Shown here: piece after piece, positions 1 through 8,589 of the stretch | How the letters are laid out: every line of letters begins with the position of its first letter | Numbering within the stretch: the first letter of the stretch is position 1 | Translations under genes and position numbers: made by a program | Assembly (NCBI GenBank): GCA_025463765.1 | Contig: JAODBC010000068.1 | Coordinates: 1-52,183 of the forward strand | From: Subtercola sp. | GTDB lineage: Bacteria > Actinomycetota > Actinomycetes > Actinomycetales > Microbacteriaceae | Length of the DNA: 52,183 nucleotides | Direction of reading: 5' to 3' | Notes under the pieces: model-generated | Seen by the model: only the letters and a program-made list of their open reading frames with translations | Database searches by the model: none | Told to the model about the DNA's origin: nothing

Positions 1-859
1 CTCTGAGCGCCTCGACCAGCGGTCCCGGCAGCGCGAGGGTGCGGCGGCTGCGATCGGCCTTGGGCTCCTCGTAGACGAGGCCCTGCCCGCGGACCCGATG
101 GACCCCACGGCGAACCGTGAGCGTTCCCTGCTCGAGGGAGACGTCTGCCCAGCGGAGTGCGAGCGCCTCGGACTGCCGGAGGCCGACGGCCATCGCCACA
201 GTCCATCGGGCCGCGTTGCGATGGGCCTGAGCCGCGGCCATCACTCTTCTGACCTCCTGCGCGCTCAACGGCAGGGCGGTCTCCGGTCGCTTGACCACCG
301 GAGGGTCGACCAGGGTCGCCACGTTGCGGGCGACCTTGCCGCGCTGAGAGGCCACCTTCAACGCCCGGGAGAGCACCCGGTGGGCACGCAGGATCGATGC
401 CGGGCTGAGACCCTTGTCGGCGAGGGCCGCGTAAAGCCTCTCCAGGTGCTCCGGCTGCAGGCGGTCGAGCCTCTGGTGACCGACGCCGGGGCGGAGGTGG
501 AGCCGGACGGTGCTGCGGTAGCTCTCCAGCGTCCGGGCGCGGACCTTCCGTGACGCGATGTTGTCGAGCCAGTGATCCAGCCAGTCACCGACCGTCGGCG
601 CCCGGCCGGCCGATTCGACCATTCCGGCGTCCCGCTTCGCCTCGATTGCTCGCACCTTCGCCACGACGTCGGCGCGTTTCGTTGCGGACACGTGGCGACG
701 GTCGCGACGCCCGTTCTCCTTCTTGCCCATCGAGACGAACCCATGCCAGCGACCGTCCTCGTCCTGGTAGATCGACGATTCACCGCTGGACCGCTTGGTA
801 GCTGTCGGGCTCCGACGCCGCTGCGCAGGTCTGCCCTCGGGTTCATCGGGGTTCGTCAT
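1..859 (-). CDS. Tyrosine recombinase/integrase (first copy), 3' end outside the window
   Basis: Site-specific integrase of the phage/ICE tyrosine recombinase class. About 286 residues are visible, starting at ATG MTNPDEPEG. The N-terminal part has the SSIYQDEDGRWHGFVSMG motif of AP2-like integrase arm-binding domains, followed by an SAM-like core-binding domain (about residues 85-170) and the first part of the catalytic domain with the conserved Arg in VGLRQSEALAL. The HxxR, second His and catalytic Tyr would lie beyond the left edge. It is closely related along its length to the second integrase at 13.4-14.7 kb, and its own excisionase-like gene lies 79 bp upstream, as in the second copy. 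By analogy its attachment site should lie just left of the window. It is open to the window edge, so completeness cannot be judged. Confidence 0.93.
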   Translation of the reverse strand, partial: MTNPDEPEGRPAQRRRSPTATKRSSGESSIYQDEDGRWHGFVSMGKKENGRRDRRHVSATKRADVVAKVRAIEAKRDAGMVESAGRAPTVGDWLDHWLDNIASRKVRARTLESYRSTVRLHLRPGVGHQRLDRLQPEHLERLYAALADKGLSPASILRAHRVLSRALKVASQRGKVARNVATLVDPPVVKRPETALPLSAQEVRRVMAAAQAHRNAARWTVAMAVGLRQSEALALRWADVSLEQGTLTVRRGVHRVRGQGLVYEEPKADRSRRTLALPGPLVEALR

Positions 860-938
860 TGACCGCTCCTCGCAGTGGTCCTCGCCCGGCGTCCAGTGTG
901 GCGCTCCGCTCTGACATCCGGCCGCGACAGTGCACAGG

Positions 939-1244
939 TCAGGCTGGGTCCACCGGGTCCGAGCTGAGTTCGAACAGACCCCGCTGGTTCGTGGTCGTCC
1001 GTCCCCGGTGCCGCGGTCTGATCGGGGTGGTCGGCGGGGGACTCTCCAGCTGGCGGACGTAACGTTCGAGATCGGCACGGGACAGTCGGCAGCTGCGTCC
1101 GATGTGAACCGGGTGGAGTTCGCCGGCCTTCATCAGGGCGTAGACAGTGGTGCGGCCGATACGCAGCAGCCGGGCGGCCTCCTCAGGAGTGAGTAGCAGC
1201 GACTCGTTGGGCCCTGCCGGTCGGAGCTCGTCCGCTGTGGTCAT
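939..1244 (-). CDS. Excisionase-like HTH_17 DNA-binding protein (first copy)
   Basis: A 101-residue MerR-like winged HTH protein of the excisionase/HTH_17 type. The core LTPEEAARLLRIGRTTVYAL followed by HIGRSCRLSRADLERYV is the family signature: a recognition helix, then a basic wing. It probably directs excision and/or represses the adjacent integrase, binding near the element ends. The C-terminal tail ends in LFELSSDPVDPA, and the second copy (14.8-15.1 kb) shares the LFEL motif. It lies between the integrase and the zinc-finger gene on the same strand, with a conserved palindromic spacer upstream. An ATG start is used. Confidence 0.9.
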   Translation of the reverse strand: MTTADELRPAGPNESLLLTPEEAARLLRIGRTTVYALMKAGELHPVHIGRSCRLSRADLERYVRQLESPPPTTPIRPRHRGRTTTNQRGLFELSSDPVDPA

Positions 1245-1304
1245 CTCTTCGCCTCACACCTCGTCGCCGTCCGGACGCCGACGGCCGGCGCGGAACGTCC
1301 ATGG

Positions 1305-1349
1305 GAGAAGGCGCCAATTTCGGCCGGTTGGTGACAGTCGCGGCGTGAC
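1305..1349. promoter_or_regulatory. Conserved spacer with imperfect palindrome, first module
   Basis: This block, starting GAGAAGGCGCCAAT and running through TTGGTGACAG, is nearly repeated at 15147-15191 in the second integration module. CGCCAA and TTGGTG form an imperfect inverted repeat around a GC-rich centre. It lies just upstream of the excisionase-like gene. Conservation in a non-coding position suggests an operator or Xis/integrase arm site (inference). Confidence 0.5.
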
Positions 1350-1453
1350 AACTTGAAGTTTTCGCCTGGCTCACTTCGGCGGCCGGTGGCCTGGTTCGGA
1401 CGCTCCGCGGGGGTGACGTTGGCCGGGCCCTGTCACCCCCATCGCCAGGGACG

Positions 1454-2011
1454 TCACCCCTGTCGGTGGGGCCATAGCGCCTGTGTGGGCTGGCCCCGGC
1501 CGGCGCCGATTCGGCGGCCGAACGCCCCGTGGACGGCATTGAGCCCAACCGAAAGCGCCAGCAGGTCGCGGTCGTAAATCCGGCCGTCGTCGAGTTGGCG
1601 TGCGAGCTCGCCGAGCAATCGCGGCCAGTCCTTGCGCCCTGCGGCGGCCGGCTTCGCGACCTCCACCCGCCGTTCGACGACCCGGACCGCCGACAAGCCG
1701 GAGGCTGCCGCCCGGGCCTGCTCCCAGGCTCGCTGGCGGCAGGACGACGAACACCATTTCGGGAGTCGTCCCGTCGCCTTCACGGTGATGGGACGGCCGC
1801 ACCAGCCGCACGTCGACTCGGCCGACCTCCGGACCTGCGCGGCGGACTCTGTCGGCCGCGAACCTGCATCCGGGTCAGCGAACGGGGGAGCGCTCCGTTG
1901 CCGTGGTGGCTGGGGCTTCGTTGCCCGGCCTCGCGAACGGGATCGTCGTGATGCACGGCGGGCTCTGTCCATGCCAGCCATGGTCCGGATCAACGTCCCC
2001 GCCGACGTCAC
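1454..2011 (-). CDS. Cys4 zinc-finger protein of the integration module (first copy)
   Basis: Unnamed basic protein, 185 residues from a GTG start; ATG codons at 1981 and 1972 give 175 or 172 residues. The N-terminus is Arg/Ser/Pro-rich and probably disordered. The middle carries CGWCGRPI followed by KWCSSSCRQRAWEQ, a C-x2-C...C-x3-C arrangement typical of a small zinc-binding fold. The C-terminal third (GRKDWPRLLGELARQLDDGR...) is predicted helical. It is strongly similar to the second-module copy at 15.2-15.8 kb, including the region just before the internal ATGs, so either the GTG start is real or that DNA is conserved as a promoter. Function is not known to me; its constant position next to int and xis suggests a role in element maintenance or regulation. 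Confidence 0.75.
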   Translation of the reverse strand: MTSAGTLIRTMAGMDRARRASRRSRSRGRATKPQPPRQRSAPPFADPDAGSRPTESAAQVRRSAESTCGWCGRPITVKATGRLPKWCSSSCRQRAWEQARAAASGLSAVRVVERRVEVAKPAAAGRKDWPRLLGELARQLDDGRIYDRDLLALSVGLNAVHGAFGRRIGAGRGQPTQALWPHRQG

Positions 2012-2075
2012 CCCGATGCGTCACGACGGAACCGCGGAACCTGAGGTGCATGAGGTGTGTCGGCTGGTGATCTTG
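2012..2075. promoter_or_regulatory. Conserved leader upstream of first zinc-finger gene
   Basis: The sequence ATGCGTCACGACGGAAC and a later GTGTGTCGGCT...TGATCTTG block recur at 15800-15863 ahead of the second zinc-finger gene. They lie immediately upstream of both coding regions, so they probably hold the promoter of that gene. Beyond about 2075 the two copies diverge, and I see no gene in 2076-2193. Confidence 0.4.
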
Positions 2076-2193
2076 CCTTCTCCAGGCAGGTGCGGGCGGC
2101 CCCACCGGGGCCTTCGGGCACCTGACGCCTGCCGCGTGCCGGGCGAAGCCGGGCAGCCGGCACCGGCGATTGTTAGGCGGTAGTGCACCGCGG

Positions 2194-3735
2194 TCAGCCC
2201 TTCGTCCGCTGGGCGAGGCTCTGCCGGTACTCCAGTGCCTCGGGGAAGTCCTCGAAGTGCAGGAGGTCTCCGGCCAACTCGGCCAGCAGCGCCTTCACCT
2301 CGTCGGGGGTGGCGTGGAAGAACTCCCGCCGCGGATTGACCAGGTTGACCCGCTTGCCAGCCAGCCGTTGGTGCAGCGTGGTCTCGATACCGACAGCGTC
2401 AGGTGAGAAGAAAAGGGCGTGGACGTCGTACCGGAAGGGGACGGACGCGTCGCCGAGTTCGCGGACGCGGTCCAGCGGGTCCAGTCGGCGGGTCATGCCG
2501 ACCTTGACCATCGCCTCGCCGAACGCGCCAATGTTGGAGATGACGTAAACGTAGCCGGCGCGGATGTTGGCCGCCCGATAATCAACGTCCTCGATGGCCC
2601 TGCCAACTTCGTCCAGCTTCTCCTGCAGACGGGCCGCGCCCTCGGCATCGCCCTTGTCCAGCAGCGCCTGCCGGGCGTTCGCGTAGTGCTGACGCTCCTT
2701 CTCCAGCCGCGCCTTCTCCCGCTCCATCTCCAGTTGGGCCGCGCGTTCCTCGCGGAGGCGGCCCTTCTCTTCGCGCTCGCGCTCTTTCTCCTCGGCGACC
2801 TTGGCCAGGTAGTCCGACGTCAGCTCCAGCTCGCGAATGCGCAGCCGGTGGTAGCCGTCGGAGATGCGGATGTCCATGGTCTTGCCGAGCCGCATGATGG
2901 TGGTCGCGACTTTGGTCAGCCGCTCGATTGCCGCGTCCAGCTTGTACGGCTTGAGCCCTCGCACCAGGTTGTCGGCCTCGGCGTTGTAGGCCCGCAGCAG
3001 CAGCTTGGAGAAGTCCCGCACCATCGTGCGGCCCTGCGCCAGTGAGCCGTTGACTGTCCAGTTCGTGGAGGCGGTGACGGCCCCGCCGTCCTTCTTCGTC
3101 ATGGTCTTGATCTGGTCCTGCAGTCGAGCCAGCTCGCCCTGGTAGGCCATCGCCTCGGTCAGTGGATGCCGGTACTGGTACACCCCGACCTCCTGCAGCA
3201 GCGCCTCCTCCTGGGTCATGACGACCTCGTGCTGCAGTTGGGTCAGCTGGCTTTGTGTCTCGTCCCGCTGCCGAGTGAGCTGCTGCAGCTCATGCTCGGT
3301 CCGCAGGCGGGCGTCGGCGGCCTGCCGGGCCAGCGTGGCAGCGTGCTGGTCCCGCTCGGCCCGCAGGCCCGCCTGAAGCTGCGCGAGCTGTTCGCGCAAG
3401 GCCGAGGCCTGGGCTTCGAGGTCGGCAACGGTGAGCGCGCCAAGCCTGCCTAGCTGATCGCGCAGCGCCTCGACCTCGGTCGCCAGCTCCCGCACGCGTC
3501 CGCGGGCGCGGAAGATCGAGACCTTGTCGTCGCCCTCGGCGGCCTGTGTCGGTGCCGCAGCCGGCGGCGGTGTCGGAATCGTCGGGGGGACTGCTGGTGC
3601 GGGGGCTTCGGTTGCCCAGAACTGCCATCCGGCCGGCGCCGGTCCCCACGCGGCGTCCGGCTGCCAGCCTTCTGGTGGCGTCCAGCCTTCCGGCGGTGTG
3701 GGCCAGTTCGGCGGTGTCAGGAACCGCTGCGCCAT
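2194..3735 (-). CDS. DUF4041 and T5orf172 (GIY-YIG-like) domain protein
   Basis: 513-residue multidomain protein. Residues 1-50 are Trp/Pro-rich with repeats of the PPEGW type, resembling the DUF2510 peptide motif. Residues about 70-170 are Gln/Glu/Arg-rich coiled coil. The middle (about 175-330, including YQYRHPLTEAMAYQGELARL) matches my memory of DUF4041. A second charged coiled coil follows, and the C-terminal 100 residues (AGYVYVISNIG, KVGMTRRLDPLDRVRELG, ETTLHQRLAGKRVN, REFF) form a T5orf172/Mug113 domain of the GIY-YIG superfamily. Related proteins occur on phages and mobile islands; a nuclease role is inferred. ATG start with GGGAG five bases upstream. It is divergent from the next gene across a 176-bp spacer. 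Confidence 0.85.
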   Translation of the reverse strand: MAQRFLTPPNWPTPPEGWTPPEGWQPDAAWGPAPAGWQFWATEAPAPAVPPTIPTPPPAAAPTQAAEGDDKVSIFRARGRVRELATEVEALRDQLGRLGALTVADLEAQASALREQLAQLQAGLRAERDQHAATLARQAADARLRTEHELQQLTRQRDETQSQLTQLQHEVVMTQEEALLQEVGVYQYRHPLTEAMAYQGELARLQDQIKTMTKKDGGAVTASTNWTVNGSLAQGRTMVRDFSKLLLRAYNAEADNLVRGLKPYKLDAAIERLTKVATTIMRLGKTMDIRISDGYHRLRIRELELTSDYLAKVAEEKEREREEKGRLREERAAQLEMEREKARLEKERQHYANARQALLDKGDAEGAARLQEKLDEVGRAIEDVDYRAANIRAGYVYVISNIGAFGEAMVKVGMTRRLDPLDRVRELGDASVPFRYDVHALFFSPDAVGIETTLHQRLAGKRVNLVNPRREFFHATPDEVKALLAELAGDLLHFEDFPEALEYRQSLAQRTKG

Positions 3736-3749
3736 GTGAACTCCCGTGT

Positions 3750-3766
3750 CCTCGACGACGTCGAGG
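3750..3766. promoter_or_regulatory. Perfect 7-bp-arm palindrome in the divergent spacer
   Basis: CCTCGAC-GAC-GTCGAGG lies 15 bases upstream of the DUF4041 gene start, in the spacer shared with the PD-(D/E)XK-type gene. Its position suits an operator controlling the divergent pair. No regulator gene is adjacent. Confidence 0.35.
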
Positions 3767-3911
3767 TCATCTTGCGGTACTGGTACGGCTCGTCACCGCA
3801 GCCGCGGGTCGCGGCATTCGTGTGCGCAGCCATGCCCTGAGGTCTGACGGCACTCCCGGCGGACCTGTCTGAGGAGGCGACGCTGTCGGTGCCGCCGTCG
3901 ATACTCGGACT

Positions 3912-5579
3912 GTGCTGGACTGGGCTGAGTTCGATCCCGACAAGGCGGAGCGGGTCGCGCAGCTGCTCGTTCGTGAGGCCTGCGGTGCCACGAGCATCGA
4001 CGGCGCTGGTGGCGACCTCGCCCAGGACCTGCGACACGACGGCCCGGCGGGGCTGACCATCTTCGAAGTCAAGTCGTTCACCAAGCGCCTCGCCAACAGC
4101 CAGAAGCGCCAGATCACTGACTCGCTGTCGCGCGCGGTGAAGCTGCACGCCCCCTACCGCTGGGTGCTGGTCATCCCGCTCAACCCGACCCCGGGAGAGC
4201 ACGCATGGTTCCAGCAGCTCCGCGGCAAGTTCCCCGGCGTGGAGCTGGAGTGGTTTGGCCGGGACTGGCTCGACGGCAAGATCGCGGGCCGAGAGAGCCT
4301 GCTCAGCTACATCGAGGGCGCCCAGTACACGCTCCTGCGGAGGGCGAAACAGCACGGGATGGAGCGCGAGGCGCTCACCTCGGGCGCGGACCTGGTTCAG
4401 CGGATGAACGACCTACGTCGCCTCGGGGAGACCATCTCGCCGTACTGGAAGTGGAACTTCGGAAGCACCCCCTGGGGCGAGGCTCAGGTCCTGACCCCGC
4501 AGCGGCCGGAGGCAGCGTACGAGGATCCGATCAACCTGACGCCGCTGTTTTCGTTCCCCGCTGACGACTCCGAGGCTCAGGAGACCGCCGACCGCCTCCA
4601 GCGGGTCCTACGCCTGGGCGGCGAGGTGGAAATTCCTGGGCGCTTCGTTCAGGAACTGCGGGTCTCTGCCGCATCCGAGGCGACCCAGCGCCTGCTGGGT
4701 GAGCCAACCCAGCAGGTGAGCTCACTGCGTTTGATCAGCATCCCGGACACGACCGGGCTGCCCCTGCGGGGCTCCCTGGTCCTGGAACGTCAGAACGGCA
4801 AGGAGGGCTTGTCGCTGCCGTTCACCTTCACCGAGCGCGTAGGCGGCACCGAGGGGCGCACGCTGACGGGCACCGATCCCAGTGGACTGCTGGCGGGTCA
4901 GCTGGAGATCCAGGGCATGGACTCCCCGGCCGGCCGCCTCGAGCTAAGCCTCCAGCCGCTGGCCGGCAGGTACCCCCATGACGCGCTGCCCGCCGTGCGG
5001 CTGCTGGCGGCTTGTCAGCCCGGCGACAGCCTGCACTTCCGCATCGGCCCGGTGACCTCCCTGTCCTTCAGCGCCGACGCGGCGGCAGAGGGTGTAGCAG
5101 ACCTGTTCCGGCTGGTCGCCGCCCTGGAGGTGCTGCAGGCCCACCTTGGCACCCTGCTGCCCATTCCGGCCGAGCCGATGGAGGACGCCGACGCCCGGGA
5201 GCTCATGGCGATGGCGCTGGCGCTGACCGGCACGCCAGCCCGTCTGCCGTTCACCGGCCTGAGCGTGCCCCTGCGCCCAGGCACCATCGGGACGTTCCTG
5301 CAGTCGGTGCCCCAGGGGCCCGGTGTTCTCTACGGCGCCCCCGAAAGCGTCAAGGTGACCCTGGACGGCACTCGCTACGACGTGCCGGGGCTGGCGTTCT
5401 GGGCGTCGAACGTCGTGCTGCGCAACCGCGCCGAACTGGAGGCCCTCGCCGAGGACGACGCGGCCGACGCGGTTGCGACGTTCAGCAGTCCAGATGACAC
5501 CAACATTTTCATGATTCGCGCGGTCGACGACCTGGGGCCGGAGTACCGGCGCGTCATCGACCTGCCCGAGATGGAGTGA
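3912..5579 (+). CDS. PD-(D/E)XK restriction-endonuclease-like protein, C-terminal domain unknown
   Basis: 555-residue protein from a GTG start (LDWAEFDPDKAERVAQLLV). The N-terminal 120 residues resemble a PD-(D/E)XK nuclease fold: a helix with Glu13, then GAGGDLAQD (Asp35), then the strand LTIFEVKSF giving E52-x-K54, and a helix with KRQITDSLSRA. The following WFxxLRGKFPGVELEWFGRDWLD segment is what I recall from actinobacterial proteins with this N-terminal domain. The remaining 400 residues look beta-rich and I do not recognise them; they may sense a ligand or partner. It stands alone on the plus strand between nuclease and ATPase genes, which favours a defence or mobile-element role. No methyltransferase is nearby, so a classical restriction system is unlikely. 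Confidence 0.7.
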   Translation: MLDWAEFDPDKAERVAQLLVREACGATSIDGAGGDLAQDLRHDGPAGLTIFEVKSFTKRLANSQKRQITDSLSRAVKLHAPYRWVLVIPLNPTPGEHAWFQQLRGKFPGVELEWFGRDWLDGKIAGRESLLSYIEGAQYTLLRRAKQHGMEREALTSGADLVQRMNDLRRLGETISPYWKWNFGSTPWGEAQVLTPQRPEAAYEDPINLTPLFSFPADDSEAQETADRLQRVLRLGGEVEIPGRFVQELRVSAASEATQRLLGEPTQQVSSLRLISIPDTTGLPLRGSLVLERQNGKEGLSLPFTFTERVGGTEGRTLTGTDPSGLLAGQLEIQGMDSPAGRLELSLQPLAGRYPHDALPAVRLLAACQPGDSLHFRIGPVTSLSFSADAAAEGVADLFRLVAALEVLQAHLGTLLPIPAEPMEDADARELMAMALALTGTPARLPFTGLSVPLRPGTIGTFLQSVPQGPGVLYGAPESVKVTLDGTRYDVPGLAFWASNVVLRNRAELEALAEDDAADAVATFSSPDDTNIFMIRAVDDLGPEYRRVIDLPEME

Positions 5580-5640
5580 CCTCGCCCGGGTCAGGACGAC
5601 GGCCGGCGGAACCCGCCCCTTCCTCCCAGCGCCCCGGTGC

Positions 5641-5832
5641 TCAGGGAAGCCGGAAGGTCGGGAAGTAGTTGCGGCCGTCGAACTCGTAGATCGTCGTCGG
5701 GGCCGGTACGACGTTCCAGATGTGGCCCAGCAACTTCTTGACCACCATTTTGACCACGATCTTTCCCCATACGGCGCGGTCCCCTGTCGTTCGCCATCGC
5801 TCCGTAGGACGCCCGCCCTTTGCAGGATGCAT
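5641..5832 (-). CDS. Possible small hypothetical protein (63 aa)
   Basis: Unrecognised short reading frame. The second half (WGKIVVKMVVKKLLGHIW... ending YFPTFRLP) has hydrophobic-basic character and mostly G/C third bases, unlike random sequence. GRPTER near its N-terminus and VVKK recur, also on the minus strand, in a degraded form at 12.24-12.43 kb, which supports a real short coding or mobile sequence. No clear ribosome-binding site is seen. It could be a remnant of a longer gene. Confidence 0.35.
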   Translation of the reverse strand: MHPAKGGRPTERWRTTGDRAVWGKIVVKMVVKKLLGHIWNVVPAPTTIYEFDGRNYFPTFRLP

Positions 5833-6165
5833 GCCGGCGAACAGCCCCGGACGCGCTGCCGTCGCCTGATCGTCAAGGGCATACCCAGACGGCGCTGATA
5901 CCCGTCACAACGAACTGCGCGCTCCGAAGTGCAAGACGTGTGACGGTCGTTGATCTTGAAATCTATAGCTGGCAACGAGGGCCCACGGATCAGGCGGCAC
6001 GAGTCAAGTTCCGGAGTGGGAGCTTGGCGGTGGCTTCCAAAGGCGGCGCCTTGGAGGCGCCTCTGCGCCGCCCTGCGCATCGGTGGTGCCCCCGTCGCGG
6101 CGTCAGCGGCGTTAGCGGTGCGGACGTCAACCTCCGCTCGGGGGCAGCCGGTCGAACTTCAATGA
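5833..6165. other. Intergenic stretch with no convincing gene
   Basis: This lies upstream of the small ORF and downstream of the AAA ATPase gene, both on the minus strand. It holds short GC-rich inverted repeats near 6037-6064 (CCAAAGGC...GCCTTGG and GAGGCGCCTC) that could end minus-strand transcription, but no T-run is visible. An AT-rich patch, TTGAAATCTATAG, occurs near 5957. Confidence 0.4.
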
Positions 6166-8454
6166 CTACGGGAGTATCGCCGGATCCATTTCGGTCCCCG
6201 CGCACATTCGCTCAAAGTGCTCGCTGTCGACCGCTCGTAGGAACGCCATGCATCGCCGGATTTGTCCGTGGACCGCACGCGCGTCGAGTACATCCACGCT
6301 TTCGTTGCCCTCGCCGTGGGAGAACCTGTTGCAGAAGTCGTACACGTCTCGGAACGGTTCACCGTCCTGGGCTTGTACGAGGACCTCGAGTTGCTGGAGG
6401 AAGTCGGTTCTATGCGGCGCCTTGTAGCTGGCGAAGACCTCAAGGATCCGGCGAGCTGCGTTGGGCAGAAGGAAGAGGCGCTCATGGTCCTCGGAGTCAG
6501 CGATCCCGGCCATGACCATCGAGAAGAGGTAGGCGTACTCCGAGGTGTTGTTGAGCAGGAGGCGCGGAAGCTTGCCAACCTTCGACCGGCGCTCGCCGCC
6601 GACTGTCGCCGCATACATCTCCAGAAATGAAACCTTCGGAAAGCGAATCTCGTCGGCATGGTCCTGGGCGATTCGCTTCATCGATTTGCCCCAGGCGTTC
6701 TTGTGGGACTTGATGAAGAGCCGCAACAGGCTGAAGTCGTGGGTCAGGATGATGTATTGGCCGAAGCCCTGCAGTGTGTCGATGAGCCACTGGTGGGTCG
6801 CAAAGAGCGCTTCCCGATCGAGCGAGCTTGACGGGTCGTCGATAACCACGACCCGCTTCGAGGGGTCGCCACCCGGCACCTGCTCGTCCTCGAGCTTCCT
6901 GAGGAAGTAGAGGAGGGAGAGGGTGGTTCGTTCTCCGTGGCTGAGATCTGTGCCTGGCTTGTCACCTCGTCGACATGCATACGACTTCCCGTCCGCGGTG
7001 ACGGCAACGCTGAGATGGTCCTTGCCGTAGACCCGCGCTAGGTCGCGCGTCAGGGTGTCGGCCATGTCCTTAGTCGTGAACTGTGCCTGCCGCACCGCAT
7101 CGAGTCGCCGCTCCGCGAGCTCCGCGGCCTTCCTGGATGTCGAACTTTTCGAGGCACTGTCTTTTGCCTGCCCTTCGAGTTCGCGGAAAATCGAGCTCTG
7201 TGACCCCACCAGGTGGTCGAGGACAGTCCGCTTCCGCCCAGCGGTCACTTCCTTGTGGCGACGAGCTTGGTCATTGTGATCCTTGACCGCCTGCGCGAGC
7301 ACCGTGATGGACGGTGGGCTGCTCAACACCGACCAAGCCGGGGCTTCGGGCGTTGCGCTGGGGTCAGAAACCTTGTCGTTGAGTGCGCTCTCGACTTCTC
7401 CAAGCGTGGCGACACGCTCCTCGACTTCACTCTTCGCTCGCTTCACCGCGTCCTCGTAAACCGACTGCAGTTCGCTGGCGAGACCGGCGGAGGCCGGCAG
7501 TGCGGCATGCCAGGTCGCGAGCGCTTGCTGCTCACGGGAAACTTCGGCAAGCAGGGCTTTTGCCTGGCCACGGATCCGAAGCCAGCTCTCGTCAAAGTGC
7601 CGAGCAAGCTGATCGCGCCGGTCCCTGCTGATATCTCCCGCGCAGAACAGACAGTGGTCAAGCTCCTCATGCAACGCGAGTCCTTGCTCGACCCAGGCCT
7701 GAGTGGTCGGGTTGCCTTCAAGGGCCTCGAGGGCGACTCGGGTCGGGGTCTCGGCCAGTAGGGCAGAGAGCCCTGCCAGACGTCCAGCAATCCCTGCGGG
7801 CGGCGGAGTCACGTCTGCGACGGGGGCGGGTGCACCCTCTCCCAGGCGCTTCAACGCCTCCGCGTGCGCGTTGCTGTCGGGAAACTCGCCCTTGTACGAG
7901 CGTAGTTCATCTTGGACTTTCGGAATGGAGTAACGGTTCTTCGTGAAGTGGTTGTAGTCGAACTCTTTGAGCTCCGAGATGATCCGGCCCTGGACTTCTC
8001 GGGTCAGCTTCTCGACCTTGCCGTCGGCGACCTTTTCGTGCTTCTTAGCCTCGTTTGCGTCCGCTCGTAGCCGTTTGATCTCCTCCTCGAGCCGCAACTC
8101 TTCGTCCTTGGCGTCGATGGCCTCGCGCCCAAGAGTCACGATGGCCGAGGCGCTATCGCCGTCTAGAAACTGGGAAAGGTTCGCCTCAACCCACTTGCGC
8201 GTGAAGACCGCCATCGATGGCGAGGGGCTCACTCCGCCCGTGCCGACGTTGCTTCGCTGTTTGTCCTCGTGCTCCCAAGCCACACCCGTGGCGCATGCGC
8301 CTTCGGCGAGACCGAGCAGAAGCTCAGACAGCGTGGATTTGCCGCTTCCGTTGTGGCCGTAGACGACGGTGCGGCAGCCCGCGGGCAGGTTGTCAGGCCA
8401 GAAGCCCTTGTCCAACGATCGCCATGGGCCCTTTACATCGAGTCGGCGAAGCAT
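6166..8454 (-). CDS. Large AAA_13/ABC-type ATPase, RloC/PrrC-like
   Basis: 762-residue P-loop ATPase. Walker A is YGHNGSGKSTLSELLLG (about residues 32-48), the ABC-like signature is LSHGERTTLSLLYFL (about 508), and Walker B is RVVVIDDPSSSLD (about 536), followed by the H-loop ILTHD. The arms between them are long charged coiled coils interrupted near residue 268 by HCLFCAGD, a CxxC that looks like a Rad50-type zinc hook. The C-terminus has RRILE (R-x3-E, about 667) and NRFSHG about 40 residues later, matching the R-E-H pattern of PrrC/RloC anticodon nucleases and of many AAA_13 proteins. RloC proteins cut tRNA after phage damage; this is homology-based, and the catalytic assignment is inferred. 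It is divergent from the OLD-type gene. Confidence 0.8.
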   Translation of the reverse strand: MLRRLDVKGPWRSLDKGFWPDNLPAGCRTVVYGHNGSGKSTLSELLLGLAEGACATGVAWEHEDKQRSNVGTGGVSPSPSMAVFTRKWVEANLSQFLDGDSASAIVTLGREAIDAKDEELRLEEEIKRLRADANEAKKHEKVADGKVEKLTREVQGRIISELKEFDYNHFTKNRYSIPKVQDELRSYKGEFPDSNAHAEALKRLGEGAPAPVADVTPPPAGIAGRLAGLSALLAETPTRVALEALEGNPTTQAWVEQGLALHEELDHCLFCAGDISRDRRDQLARHFDESWLRIRGQAKALLAEVSREQQALATWHAALPASAGLASELQSVYEDAVKRAKSEVEERVATLGEVESALNDKVSDPSATPEAPAWSVLSSPPSITVLAQAVKDHNDQARRHKEVTAGRKRTVLDHLVGSQSSIFRELEGQAKDSASKSSTSRKAAELAERRLDAVRQAQFTTKDMADTLTRDLARVYGKDHLSVAVTADGKSYACRRGDKPGTDLSHGERTTLSLLYFLRKLEDEQVPGGDPSKRVVVIDDPSSSLDREALFATHQWLIDTLQGFGQYIILTHDFSLLRLFIKSHKNAWGKSMKRIAQDHADEIRFPKVSFLEMYAATVGGERRSKVGKLPRLLLNNTSEYAYLFSMVMAGIADSEDHERLFLLPNAARRILEVFASYKAPHRTDFLQQLEVLVQAQDGEPFRDVYDFCNRFSHGEGNESVDVLDARAVHGQIRRCMAFLRAVDSEHFERMCAGTEMDPAILP

Positions 8455-8497
8455 GCCCGGACCCTAGTTGTGTCCCCCGACACGGAGCAGGAGCTGA

Positions 8498-8589
8498 ACA
8501 CATCGCCTCGGGGATGTCAGTCCCATGTCAGCAGTACCTCGCCAACGGCACAGAGCGGGGGCCGAGCACATCGCCTCGGGGGCGTCAGT
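8498..8589. repeat. Two direct repeats of about 24 bp in the divergent promoter region
   Basis: ACACATCGCCTCGGGG and GTCAGT occur at 8498-8521 and again, with two or three changes, at 8566-8589. Weaker similarity extends on both sides (GAGC...GG). The centre-to-centre distance is 68 bp. They occupy the 269-bp spacer between the divergent AAA ATPase and OLD-type genes, which has no other obvious content, so they may be operator copies or the trace of a small duplication. Confidence 0.65.

Noticed and set aside
4944..6080. Long minus-strand frame opposite the PD-(D/E)XK gene end
   Set aside because: No motif, unusual amino-acid composition, and it overlaps the coding strand of a supported gene.
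8498..8589. CRISPR-like repeats
   Set aside because: Only two imperfect copies with a 44-base gap and no cas genes.
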